In this document: positions 8,166 through 15,972 of the stretch, piece by piece
Numbering within the stretch: position 1 is the first letter of the stretch
How the letters are laid out: each line of letters begins with the position of its first letter
NCBI GenBank assembly: GCA_019306065.1
Contig: JAFDMF010000006.1
Span: 36,827 to 100,826, forward strand
From: Deltaproteobacteria bacterium
GTDB taxonomy: Bacteria; Desulfobacterota; Desulfobacteria; Desulfobacterales; JAFDMD01
Direction: 5' to 3'
DNA length: 64,000 nt
Made by a program: the position numbers and the translations under genes
The notes under the pieces: model-generated
Databases searched by the model: none
The model's input: the letters and a program-made list of their open reading frames with translations, nothing else
What the model was told of the DNA's origin: nothing

Positions 8166-10382
8166 ATGATAAATAAGCATAGATTTAAAAATGCGGTATC
8201 TTTTTTATCCGCACAAGAGATACAAAGACGAAAAAAAGAATTTATTATTATAGCTTCTATTATAGCGATAGTTGCGATTTCCACCTTTATTCAATTAAAG
8301 GTTATACGGCTTGGCACAGACATTCCCATATCAAACGCCATATTAATGTTTATATTAATAGATATAAACGTAATGTTATTAATTTTGCTTCTGTTTCTGG
8401 TATTTAGAAACTTAGTAAAACTTTTATATGATAGAAGCAGAAAAGTTATGGGATCAAAGCTTAGAACAAAGCTTGCGGTATCTTTTATAACAATGACCCT
8501 TTTGCCTACTACGATTCTTTTTTTTCTTTCTATAAGTTTAATGACAACCAGCATAAAATTTTGGTTCGGCGCGGGCGTAGAGAAGGCTTTGAACAACTCT
8601 TTATCCGCTGTGGAATCGATTTATGATTATATAGATATAAACAACCGTTTTTATCTTGAAAAAATATCTTATGAAGTTCAAAACAAAAATATTTTGAAAA
8701 ATAATAAAAAAGAGTCGTTAAAAAATTATCTTAAAGATACCTCAAAAAGATTCAATTTAAACGGAGTTGAAATATACGATAAAAACTTTAAGAGAATCTC
8801 TTTTTATGCAAAAGAAAATTTATATCCTATCGGCGCGAAAGATTTCATAAATAAAAAAAATAGTAAGGAGATAAAAACAGTATCTCAAAAAACCGAAAAA
8901 GGCGAGATAATAAGAATCATATCAACCATACCTTTCGGAGTGGAAAATGATCAGGCAAAAGGTTTTGCCGTAGCTTCCACTGTTTTATCCAAAGAACTTT
9001 CTAATAAAATAAACTCAATATCAAAAGGTTATAAAGAATATCGTCAAATAAAAAAGTTTAAAAAACCTATTAGAAGCGCATATTATATAACCTTTTCAAC
9101 CGCCGCGTTTTTGATATTGTTTTCATCTTTATGGCTGGGTTTTCGTCTTGCAAGAACAATAAGCGTTCCTATACATGAGCTTGCAGAAGGCTTAAAAAAG
9201 GTAGCGGGAGGCAATCTTGATATAAAAGTAGAAACGGTTGCAGACGAAGAAATAGGAAGTCTTGTAAATTCTTTTAATAAAATGACAAAAGATTTAAAAT
9301 ACGGAAGACAACAGCTTGAAGCGGCAACAAAAAAATTAAAAGAAAGAAACGCGGAAATAGAAGAAAGGCGCCGTTATATGGAAGTAGTTCTTAAAAATAT
9401 TTCCGCAGGCATAATATCAATCAACGCGGAAGGAAACGTAGCCACAATAAACAAATCTGCCGAAAAAATGCTTAATCTTTCTGCAAAACAGATAATATCT
9501 AAAAATTATAAAAAACTGTTAAAGTCCGAACATATCAATCTTGTTAAAGATATCAAAAAAAAAATAAAAACCGAAAATTCTTATATTCTTCCTATACGCC
9601 TTACCATAGAAGGCAAAACAAAAAGCTTTATGACCCATATAACCGCATTAAAAGACGAAGCAAAAAATTTAATAGGCACAGTTATAGTATTTGACGACCT
9701 AACCGAATTGGAAAAAGCCGAAAGAATGGCGGCATGGAGAGAGGTTGCCAGAAGAATAGCTCATGAAGTAAAAAACCCTCTGACCCCCATAACCCTTGCG
9801 GCTCAGAGATTACAAAGAAAATATTACGAAAAAGTAAAAGAGGTAATATTTTCTGAATGCACTACAACCATAATAGAGCATGTCGAGTTAATAAGAAACC
9901 TTGTAAACGAATTTTCGGAGTTTGCCCGATTTCCTACGGCAAATCCGAAACCCGAAGATGTTTTACATATAATAGAAGACACCTTAATACCTTATAAAAA
10001 TAATCATTTAAACATACGGTTTACTTCTAAAGCAATAAATGAAATCCCCAAAATAAATATAGATAAAAACCAGATAAAACAAGCGTTGATGAACCTCTTG
10101 ACAAATGCAGTTGCCTCAATAGATAAAGCAGGCGAAATAACTGTTTTTATATCTTACGATCCGATATTAAAAAAGATAAAAATAGAGATGGCAGATAACG
10201 GAAAAGGAATACTGGATAACGAAAAAATAAGATTATTCGAGCCGTATTTTTCTACCAAAAAAAAGGGAATGGGACTTGGGCTTGCCATAGTTAATACAAT
10301 AATATCGGATCATAACGGAACCATAGGAGTTTATGACAACATTCCGAAAGGAGCGAAGTTTGTTATAGAACTTCCGGTATAA
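8166..10382 (+). CDS. NtrY-like sensor histidine kinase
   Basis: The 738-residue membrane kinase has three helices near 26-47, 57-82 and 103-128, an extracytoplasmic sensor region about 135-300, a fourth helix near 305-325, a HAMP linker about 328-380, a PAS domain about 400-510 and the kinase core. The phospho-acceptor is H533 in RIAHEVKNPLTPI, the NtrY signature. ATP-binding boxes are NLLTNAV, DNGKGI and KKGMGLGLAIV. NtrY normally pairs with the regulator NtrX; no regulator gene adjoins it here, so it is an orphan in this window. Alternative ligands to nitrogen status are possible. Confidence 0.85.
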   Translation: MINKHRFKNAVSFLSAQEIQRRKKEFIIIASIIAIVAISTFIQLKVIRLGTDIPISNAILMFILIDINVMLLILLLFLVFRNLVKLLYDRSRKVMGSKLRTKLAVSFITMTLLPTTILFFLSISLMTTSIKFWFGAGVEKALNNSLSAVESIYDYIDINNRFYLEKISYEVQNKNILKNNKKESLKNYLKDTSKRFNLNGVEIYDKNFKRISFYAKENLYPIGAKDFINKKNSKEIKTVSQKTEKGEIIRIISTIPFGVENDQAKGFAVASTVLSKELSNKINSISKGYKEYRQIKKFKKPIRSAYYITFSTAAFLILFSSLWLGFRLARTISVPIHELAEGLKKVAGGNLDIKVETVADEEIGSLVNSFNKMTKDLKYGRQQLEAATKKLKERNAEIEERRRYMEVVLKNISAGIISINAEGNVATINKSAEKMLNLSAKQIISKNYKKLLKSEHINLVKDIKKKIKTENSYILPIRLTIEGKTKSFMTHITALKDEAKNLIGTVIVFDDLTELEKAERMAAWREVARRIAHEVKNPLTPITLAAQRLQRKYYEKVKEVIFSECTTTIIEHVELIRNLVNEFSEFARFPTANPKPEDVLHIIEDTLIPYKNNHLNIRFTSKAINEIPKINIDKNQIKQALMNLLTNAVASIDKAGEITVFISYDPILKKIKIEMADNGKGILDNEKIRLFEPYFSTKKKGMGLGLAIVNTIISDHNGTIGVYDNIPKGAKFVIELPV

Positions 10383-10394
10383 AAGTTTTACATA

Positions 10395-10515
10395 ACTTCC
10401 TATTTTACCCGTTTTTTGCGTTATGCTCAAATTTTAATCCTCGAAATACTTTAAGTATTCCTGCGGTTAAAATTTGAGCAAGCCTTGAAAATGAAACAAA
10501 ACTTTGTTACTCTGT
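10395..10515. repeat. Long imperfect inverted repeat (TTATGCTCAAATTTTAA family)
   Basis: The arms GCTCAAATTTTAATCC and GGTTAAAATTTGAGC flank an inner palindrome, AATACTTTAAGTATT. Outer ends resemble ACAAAACTTTGTTA. Sister copies lie near 16815-16950, 20745-20895 and 39860-39965, with fragments at 36145-36200. It follows the NtrY-like gene and could act as a terminator or be a mobile REP/MITE-like unit. Confidence 0.65.
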
Positions 10516-10648
10516 TGCTTTGCCACTTTGTTACTCTTTTTAATATTTAATGTTGTTATTTTTAATCTTTTTGATATTTGTATTAACGGCAAAAAAGTTG
10601 TATGCAGCGTCCATCTGTAACTCTATATCTTAATAAAAAATAAAAATT

Positions 10649-11740
10649 ATGATTTCCGTTATTATTCCTATCTATAAAGAAGCTGAAAACATATCCGCAA
10701 TATCTACTGAGGTAAACAGCGTTTTATCTAATGCCGGTTTTAAGCATGAAATCATACCGGTTGACGATAACTCTCAAGACGGAACCAAAAAAATATGCGC
10801 GTCTCTTATAAAATCTCTGCCTTTAAGATTGATTGTTCGTAAAAAAAAAAAGGGGCTTTCTTATTCGGTAATAGAAGGAATAGAAAATGCTGTTTATGAT
10901 ATAATAATTGTAATGGACGCCGATTTTTCTCATCCTCCTTCCGCTCTTCCGAAAATGATTGACGCTATTTTAAAAAACAAAGCAGATTTTATAATAGGTT
11001 CAAGATATGTAAAAGGCGGAGTTATAGATGAAAACTGGGGGGTTTTTCGGCGTATCAATTCGAAAATAGCAACCCTTATCACAAAACCTTTAACAAAAGT
11101 AAAAGATCCTATGTCTGGGTTTTTCTGTTTTTACAAAAAAAATATGCCTGATAAAAAAATCTTATCTCCCATAGGATATAAGATTTGTCTTGAAATTATG
11201 GTAAAAGGCAATTTTTTGCGTATAAAAGAAATTCCTATCCGTTTTACAAACCGAACAAAAGGAACAAGCAAACTCGGATTAAAAGAACAGATTAACTTTA
11301 TTTTGCATTTAATAAAACTATATCTTTTTTCATATCCAAAATATGCTCAATTCATACTATTTGCCGCAGTAGGCGCTACAGGGTTTGTATTAGACTTTTT
11401 AATTTATATGGGATTGCAAAAACTGTTTGGTATAAATCATATTGTTGCAAGAGGATTATCCTTTTGGGCGGCAGCCTCTTCAAACTGGGCGCTTAACCGA
11501 AACATTACTTTTAGCGCAAGACAAAAATCTTTAAAACTAAAACAATGGATTTTTTTTTTAATAACATCTTCGTTCGGTTTTTCCGTGAATTTCGGAACAT
11601 ATTACTTTTTAACCAAATATATTTATTTTTTTAAAAAATATCTTCTTACCGCTTTTATAATCGGAATCTTTGCGGGACTGTTTATAAACTTTATATTATC
11701 CGCCTCTTTTGTATTTAAAAAAATTGACGCAAATAAATAA
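10649..11740 (+). CDS. GT2 glycosyltransferase fused to a GtrA membrane domain (dolichyl-phosphate mannosyltransferase-like)
   Basis: Residues 1-230 form a GT-A glycosyltransferase of the DPM1/polyprenyl-phosphate type: VDDNSQDGT (38-46), D90xD92 in VMDADFSHPP, KDPMSGFF and the basic RTKGTSKLG loop. Residues about 235-360 hold four helices of a GtrA/DPMS domain. Such fusions load a sugar onto a polyprenyl phosphate and help it cross the membrane, for envelope glycan modification. It stands alone behind a repeat, with weak ribosome-site sequence (AATAAAAAATAAAAATT). The sugar is not predictable. Confidence 0.88.
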   Translation: MISVIIPIYKEAENISAISTEVNSVLSNAGFKHEIIPVDDNSQDGTKKICASLIKSLPLRLIVRKKKKGLSYSVIEGIENAVYDIIIVMDADFSHPPSALPKMIDAILKNKADFIIGSRYVKGGVIDENWGVFRRINSKIATLITKPLTKVKDPMSGFFCFYKKNMPDKKILSPIGYKICLEIMVKGNFLRIKEIPIRFTNRTKGTSKLGLKEQINFILHLIKLYLFSYPKYAQFILFAAVGATGFVLDFLIYMGLQKLFGINHIVARGLSFWAAASSNWALNRNITFSARQKSLKLKQWIFFLITSSFGFSVNFGTYYFLTKYIYFFKKYLLTAFIIGIFAGLFINFILSASFVFKKIDANK

Positions 11741-11847
11741 TTCCTATAAAAACTATTTTATTTTGCTCAAAATTACGGCTTTGTCATTTCGACGAGCAAA
11801 GCAAGAAAAAATACCTTAATTGACTGTGATAAAAAATATATAATCGC

Positions 11848-11873
11848 AAAAGACGTTGCATGCAACGTCTCTA
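11848..11873. repeat. GTTGCATGCAAC palindrome, 20-base perfect core
   Basis: AGACGTTGCATGCAACGTCT at 11851-11870 is a perfect palindrome. It sits about 41 bases upstream of the mqnB start, inside the probable leader, and is followed by the ACTTTGCGTCTTTTTAACTTAAT tail shared with the copy before dctQ. Confidence 0.85.
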
Positions 11874-11914
11874 ATTTGCTACTTTGCGTCTTTTTAACTT
11901 AATAATATAAAACT

Positions 11915-12643
11915 ATGAAACACATACTAATAACGGCAGCCGTAATCCAAGAAGCCGAATACATTATAAACAAGCTTGAAAACCGCTTTAAAACAAAAAC
12001 GGGAAACAAAACCGTAATATCCAGCGCCATTAATAACAAACTCGTAAAAATTGCAATAACCGGACCCGGCATAATAAATACAGCCCATACCGTTACCGCA
12101 GTTATCGAACAAAAACGCCCCGAATTAATAATACAAACAGGATGCGCGGGAGGCTTTAAACAAATCGGTTTAAAAATAGGAGATATATGTATAGCCGACG
12201 AAGAGATAGACATCCAGCTGGGAATAGAATCTAAAAACAAAACATATCCGCTGCAAGAACTTCCCTTTCCTTTATATAAAGATAATAAAAAAGAGATAAA
12301 ATCCGTATATCCGGCAGATGCCCAATTATCAAAAAAAGCTGAAGCTATTTTAAAAAAAAAGTTTTGCGATAACACATTAATAATGCGCGGAAAATTTGTT
12401 ACCGTTTCAACCGTAACCGCAACCGATACAACAACGCAAAAATACTTTGAAGCTTTTAATTGCTGCGCCGAAAACATGGAAGGAGCAGCTACCGCTTATA
12501 TTGCCTTTATCTACGGCATACCCTTTATAGAAATAAGAGCCGTAAGCAATATATGCGGCAACAGAGAGATTGATAAATGGGATCTGAAAACCGCTTTTAA
12601 AAAAAGCGGGAAAGCGGTTTATGAAATAGTAAAAGAATTGTAA
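11915..12643 (+). CDS. mqnB: Futalosine hydrolase
   Basis: The 242-residue nucleosidase belongs to the MTA/SAH phosphorylase fold. TGPGIINTAH (49-58), QTGCAGGFKQIGLKIGDI (74-91) and NMEGAATA (187-194) form the purine and ribose site. SNICGNREIDKWDL (211-224) is the pattern I associate with MqnB rather than MTA/SAH nucleosidase. It would release hypoxanthine from futalosine in the alternative menaquinone pathway. No other mqn gene adjoins. MTA/SAH nucleosidase is the alternative. A decayed echo of its 3' end lies at 13120-13173. Confidence 0.75.
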   Translation: MKHILITAAVIQEAEYIINKLENRFKTKTGNKTVISSAINNKLVKIAITGPGIINTAHTVTAVIEQKRPELIIQTGCAGGFKQIGLKIGDICIADEEIDIQLGIESKNKTYPLQELPFPLYKDNKKEIKSVYPADAQLSKKAEAILKKKFCDNTLIMRGKFVTVSTVTATDTTTQKYFEAFNCCAENMEGAATAYIAFIYGIPFIEIRAVSNICGNREIDKWDLKTAFKKSGKAVYEIVKEL

Positions 12644-12652
12644 AAAACAGGC

Positions 12653-12733
12653 TGTTTTATATTCCAAAAACTTTTTATCAATATTTTTAAGGTCGTTTTT
12701 AACCGATTTCTTGAACGTAACTTTATAATTCAA
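12653..12733 (-). pseudogene. Truncated RelE-family toxin fragment
   Basis: The ATG at 12733 overlaps the end of the antitoxin gene by 11 bases, the usual toxin position. The first 21 residues (MNYKVTFKKSVKNDLKNID...) match the beta-strand and basic helix that open RelE/ParE toxins. Family resemblance stops at about KKFLEYK, where the frame runs into the 3' end of mqnB and on through antisense codons. The catalytic part of an expected 85-95 residue toxin is absent, so this is a remnant, probably cut when mqnB came to lie next to it. Confidence 0.65.
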
Positions 12734-12941
12734 GTTCTGTCCTCATATCGCTTAAAGAAATTATCGGATCATTAGAATCGTTCAATCTGTTTGCCGCAAT
12801 CTGCATATCCGCCATCTCTTCCAAATATATCTCCAATGCTTTTTTTATATGAAAAGATTTCGGCATTTCCGTTTTTCGGGCTATTAAAGCAATTGAAGAG
12901 GCTAATGAATCCGGAATTCTTATAGAAACTATTTTGCTCAT
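12723..12941 (-). CDS. Ribbon-helix-helix antitoxin (RelB/CopG-like)
   Basis: The 72-residue protein begins SKIVSIRIPDSLASSI, a ribbon-helix-helix DNA-binding start, followed by a helix (KSFHIKKALEIYLEEM) and an acidic tail DMRTELEL that would wrap the toxin. RHH antitoxins dimerise on an operator and repress their own operon. The RelE partner directly downstream is truncated to about 21 codons, so this is a solitary antitoxin. A 10-base inverted pair, CTTCCGCCTC (12981-12990) and GAGGCGGAAG (13020-13029), lies 40-90 bases upstream and may be its operator or a leader hairpin. Confidence 0.75.
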   Translation of the reverse strand: MSKIVSIRIPDSLASSIALIARKTEMPKSFHIKKALEIYLEEMADMQIAANRLNDSNDPIISLSDMRTELEL

Positions 12942-13114
12942 TTTACGCCTTTATTATAATATTTGTAAGCGGTTATTTTTCTTCCGCCTCCTATTACAAT
13001 TTTCTCCCTTTCAAAAAGCGAGGCGGAAGATTTTATAATTCTTTTTAAAAATTTTATGAAAAAGTTACGTTGTTGTCAACACGGGATATTGATTATATTG
13101 ATCTTTCGATTCCG

Positions 13115-13173
13115 CTTAAAAAACTTTTGAAAAAAGCTAAAAAGCGATTTATGAAATAATAAAAAAAATGTAG
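13115..13173 (+). pseudogene. Decayed 3' remnant of an mqnB-like gene
   Basis: Bases 13130-13173 match the last 44 bases of mqnB (12599-12642) with about seven differences. Read in the same frame they give F-E-K-S-stop-K-A-I-Y-E-I-I-K-K-M-stop against F-K-K-S-G-K-A-V-Y-E-I-V-K-E-L-stop. A fragment of a second copy is the simplest explanation. Short length keeps confidence modest. Confidence 0.45.
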
Positions 13174-13218
13174 AGTCGGAGAGGCGCAAAAATAGAAAAG
13201 AAAAAAAGGGAAAAAATT

Positions 13219-13608
13219 ATGAAAGAAACAATTATAAGGCAAAACATTGACGCCGAGTTTTATATTTCCGAAAATTGTTATATTATCGAATTATATAATA
13301 CGCCGGAAGATCCGAATATATCCATTGCCAGAGCAAGGGTAAAACCCGGAAATACAACCCGCCTGCATAGACTTATAGGAACATCCGAGCGTTATTATAT
13401 TATAAGCGGCAAAGGACGTTTGGAGATCGGAACCCTGCAGCCTCGGGAAGTAAATCCGGGAGATATTGCCGTTATCCCGGCTATGTGCAGCCAGCGTATA
13501 AGCAATATAGGTTCCGAGGATCTTATATTTCTTTGTATCTGCGCCCCTCGTTTTACAAAAGATATTTATGAAGATATTGAAAACACAGACCCCAAAAAGA
13601 ATAAATAA
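13219..13608 (+). CDS. Cupin-domain protein
   Basis: The 129-residue protein is a single cupin-2 barrel. Motif 1 is the stretch with RLHRL...SERYYIISGKGRLEIG (about 52-73) and motif 2 is NPGDIAVIPAMCSQRISN (80-97). Motif 1 keeps one histidine of the usual HxH(x)E set and an acidic residue, so metal binding is uncertain. Single-domain cupins bind sugars, amino acids or organic acids, or act as small isomerases or dioxygenases. The ATG follows an AAAAAAAGGGAAAAAATT leader. No operon partner is within 50 bases. Confidence 0.75.
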   Translation: MKETIIRQNIDAEFYISENCYIIELYNTPEDPNISIARARVKPGNTTRLHRLIGTSERYYIISGKGRLEIGTLQPREVNPGDIAVIPAMCSQRISNIGSEDLIFLCICAPRFTKDIYEDIENTDPKKNK

Positions 13609-13764
13609 ATTCGGCTTGTTAAAATTTTACCATGCCAACGGTTAATGAAGTAAAAATTAATGCCAACACGCTTTAAAAAGTTAATTTTTAAAATAGACGC
13701 TTTTATTATCAATATGACAATGGATAGAACAAATTCTAAAAATAGTAAGGCGATAGATAAAAAA

Positions 13765-14841
13765 ATGAAAAAAAGAATAGCGGGAATTAACGTGGCAAGA
13801 GCGCTTGCGGTTATCGGAATGATAATAGTTAATTTTAAAATCGTATTAGGAAAAACAGGAAACAACTGCTTAAAAGCTTTTATTCAAATATTTGACGGAA
13901 AAGCCGCGGCTACCTTTGTAGTTTTGGCAGGCGTAGGACTGGCGTTAATGACAAACTCGGTTATAAAAAGTCAAAACCGTCAAAAATTAAAAACAGCCCA
14001 AAAACGAATAATAAAACGAGCGCTCTTTCTATTTATAGTCGGGCTTTCATACATAAAAATATGGCCTGCGGACATACTTCATTTTTACGGAATATACATG
14101 ATGGCAACCCTTCCGTTTATTAACAAAAAACCAAAACAAGCCTTAATAGGAGCCCTTGCATTAATCTTTATCTACCCCTTGTTACTTCTGTTTTGGAATT
14201 ATGAAACAGGCTGGAACTTCATTATTTTGGAATACAAAGACTTTTGGACATTAGAAGGATTTTTAAGAAACCTGTTTTACAACGGATTTCATCCAGTTAT
14301 CCCTTGGACTGCATTTATGCTTGTAGGCTTATGGTTTGGAAAACAGAATATGACCAATAAAAAATTTATAAAAAAAACCCTTATAATAAGCGCTTCCGCC
14401 TTAATCATAGTTCAATTTATTTCATACCTCTCAATTCGTATAATCTCGAAAATAAGCGGCGAAACAATAGAAAGCTTAACCGAAATTTTAGGAACAAGCC
14501 CAATGCCTCCAATGCCAATATATATGCTAAACGGCATATTTGCCGCATTAACAATAATATCCGCTTCTATTCTTATTTCCGAACAATTTCAAAACAGTAA
14601 AATCATAAACGCCTTAAATAAAACCGGACAACTCGCTTTAACATTTTATGTCGCCCACGTAATAATAGGAATCGGAATTGTCGAAGCGATTAATCCCGCC
14701 AAACTAGGCAAATACTCGATAGAATTTTCTGCATCTTACGCTATAATATTTAGCCTGCTTTGCGTTCTGTTTGCCATTGTTTGGCTCCGCTACAAAAAAA
14801 CCGGACCATTGGAACTTATAATGCGAAAAATAACCGATTAA
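13765..14841 (+). CDS. DUF418 (YeiB-like) polytopic membrane protein
   Basis: From the ATG at 13765 the product has about 358 residues with 8-10 membrane helices. It opens KKRIAGINVARALAVIGMIIVN, the start usual for YeiB/DUF418 and related membrane acyltransferases, and has FDGKAAATFVVLAGVGLAL in helix 2-3. The C-terminal part has GQLALTFYVAHVIIG, a DUF418 hallmark. The frame stays open to 13660, but bases 13645-13715 repeat at 15745-15815 upstream of another gene, so I treat the first 35 codons as leader. The substrate is unknown; acyl transfer to an envelope glycan is a guess from the superfamily. Confidence 0.7.
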   Translation: MKKRIAGINVARALAVIGMIIVNFKIVLGKTGNNCLKAFIQIFDGKAAATFVVLAGVGLALMTNSVIKSQNRQKLKTAQKRIIKRALFLFIVGLSYIKIWPADILHFYGIYMMATLPFINKKPKQALIGALALIFIYPLLLLFWNYETGWNFIILEYKDFWTLEGFLRNLFYNGFHPVIPWTAFMLVGLWFGKQNMTNKKFIKKTLIISASALIIVQFISYLSIRIISKISGETIESLTEILGTSPMPPMPIYMLNGIFAALTIISASILISEQFQNSKIINALNKTGQLALTFYVAHVIIGIGIVEAINPAKLGKYSIEFSASYAIIFSLLCVLFAIVWLRYKKTGPLELIMRKITD

Positions 14842-14889
14842 TCTGGCGAGATATATACGTTATGCAAATACATCCGGCTTTTTAAAATT

Positions 14890-15528
14890 TTACCATATCA
14901 ACGGTTTATGAATTGTAGTATTAGGAATAGTATCGGGCAACTGAGACGCTGCAAGCGCGCCCTTTCTTATTCGCTTATTAAAATCGGAGTATTTCATAAG
15001 TTCTCTCGAAGGATGAGTTTTGCCGGGAGTAATAAGACCTATAACTTTTTTACGCTGGTTTTTTACCAAATTAAGAGATTCGGCTAAATCGCTGTCGTTT
15101 GATACTACTACTGCGCAATCATATAAATCAAGCCAAGCGTCATTTAATAAATGCAACGCAAGATTTACATCGGACCCTTTTTCTTCCGTTTTTATTACGT
15201 TTGCCCGCCCGATAGTATTGCCGAAACAATTTTTATCAATAGGGTATGCTAAAGGCTTACAAACATTATGACTGAGAAACTTGCCGTAATAAATAAAAAT
15301 TTCGGGAATATATTTTTTTAATGCTCTAATAAAAGTTTTTTGACGCGCCGACTTATTACGATCATTGTTTGTGTCCGATACATTTGCGGTAAAATATTTT
15401 ATTGATATTATTTGATGATTGGGAAGAAGAAATTGAAATAATTTTTTAAAATCAAGCCATTTATACGGAGTGTTTTTAACTGCGCTATAATAAAAATTAA
15501 AGCCGTCAATATATATATAAGTTTTCAT
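14890..15528 (-). CDS. NYN domain (LabA/DUF88) predicted ribonuclease
   Basis: The 212-residue protein is a PIN-like NYN domain. Conserved acids are D8 (YIDGFNFYYS), D120 (EEKGSDVNLALHLLND) and D145/D147 (VVSNDSDLAE), which together would bind Mg for RNA cleavage. FITPGKTHPS-like text (LITPGKTHPSRELMKYSD) follows, as in LabA proteins. It stands alone on the minus strand. Its leader carries two tandem hairpins, the nearer one followed by a T run 16 bases before the start codon, so expression is probably attenuated. The ATG has AGAGGTT as ribosome site. RNA targets are unknown. Confidence 0.85.
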   Translation of the reverse strand: MKTYIYIDGFNFYYSAVKNTPYKWLDFKKLFQFLLPNHQIISIKYFTANVSDTNNDRNKSARQKTFIRALKKYIPEIFIYYGKFLSHNVCKPLAYPIDKNCFGNTIGRANVIKTEEKGSDVNLALHLLNDAWLDLYDCAVVVSNDSDLAESLNLVKNQRKKVIGLITPGKTHPSRELMKYSDFNKRIRKGALAASQLPDTIPNTTIHKPLIW

Positions 15529-15529
15529 A

Positions 15530-15592
15530 ACCTCTAAAAAAGCAGAGGCTGCCGAAGCAGCCTCGCGCCCATCGGTCGAAACCGATGGGGTA
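15530..15592 (-). promoter_or_regulatory. Tandem UUCG-loop hairpins and T-run in the NYN gene leader (attenuator-like)
   Basis: Read on minus, CCCATCGGT-TTCG-ACCGATGGG (15589-15568) is followed by GAGGCTGC-TTCG-GCAGCCTC (15564-15545) and then TGCTTTTTT, which is an intrinsic-terminator shape. The AGAGG ribosome site comes next and can pair with the CCTCT formed by the last stem and the following base. Terminator and ribosome-site-blocking pairings therefore compete. Confidence 0.75.
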
Positions 15593-15614
15593 ATTAGTAA
15601 TTTAATGTTTAAGT

Positions 15615-15643
15615 TGGATATTCGATAAAATAATATTTGTCAA
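15615..15643 (-). promoter_or_regulatory. Predicted sigma-70 promoter for the NYN gene leader
   Basis: Perfect -35 TTGACA at 15643-15638, a 17-base spacer, then a weak -10 TATCCA at 15620-15615. Transcription would start near 15608 and give a leader of about 80 bases with both hairpins. Two more TTGAC boxes lie further upstream on the same strand. Confidence 0.5.
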
Positions 15644-15744
15644 GCGTTTTTTTATAATTAGTCAATGCTAAAAAACCTACATTTTAAGCGTCAGCGATTT
15701 TGTCAATATTTTTTTTAATTTTAAGTTTTAAATTCTTGTAAATA

Positions 15745-15815
15745 GCTTACGGAAGTAAAAACCAATACCTTTTAAAAATTAATTTTTAAAATAGACGCTT
15801 CTATTATAATATGAT
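15745..15815. repeat. Leader repeat shared with the DUF418 gene upstream region
   Basis: GGAAGTAAAAACCAATACC, then TTAATTTTTAAAATAGACGC with TTCTATTATAATATGAT, matches 13645-13718 at most positions. Both copies lie just before a plus-strand gene (DUF418, SDR). A TTATAATAT box suggests promoter function. The rest of the 444-base gap 15529-15972 holds the NYN leader and nothing else recognised. Confidence 0.55.
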
Positions 15816-15972
15816 ATGATAAACATATTTTTAAAAAACAAATTCGATTGTAAAACCGAATTGACGCATAACAAACTATTTTATTCTAGTTCAAAGCGAA
15901 AAAAATTTCTCGACAAAAAAATCAAACAAAATAGAAAGTTAGGCGGCAACTTTTACAAAGGAGTTTATTATT

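Noticed and set aside
12407..12652. Continuation of the RelE-like frame through mqnB antisense
   Set aside because: Residues after about KKFLEYK are the complement of mqnB codons and carry no RelE features.
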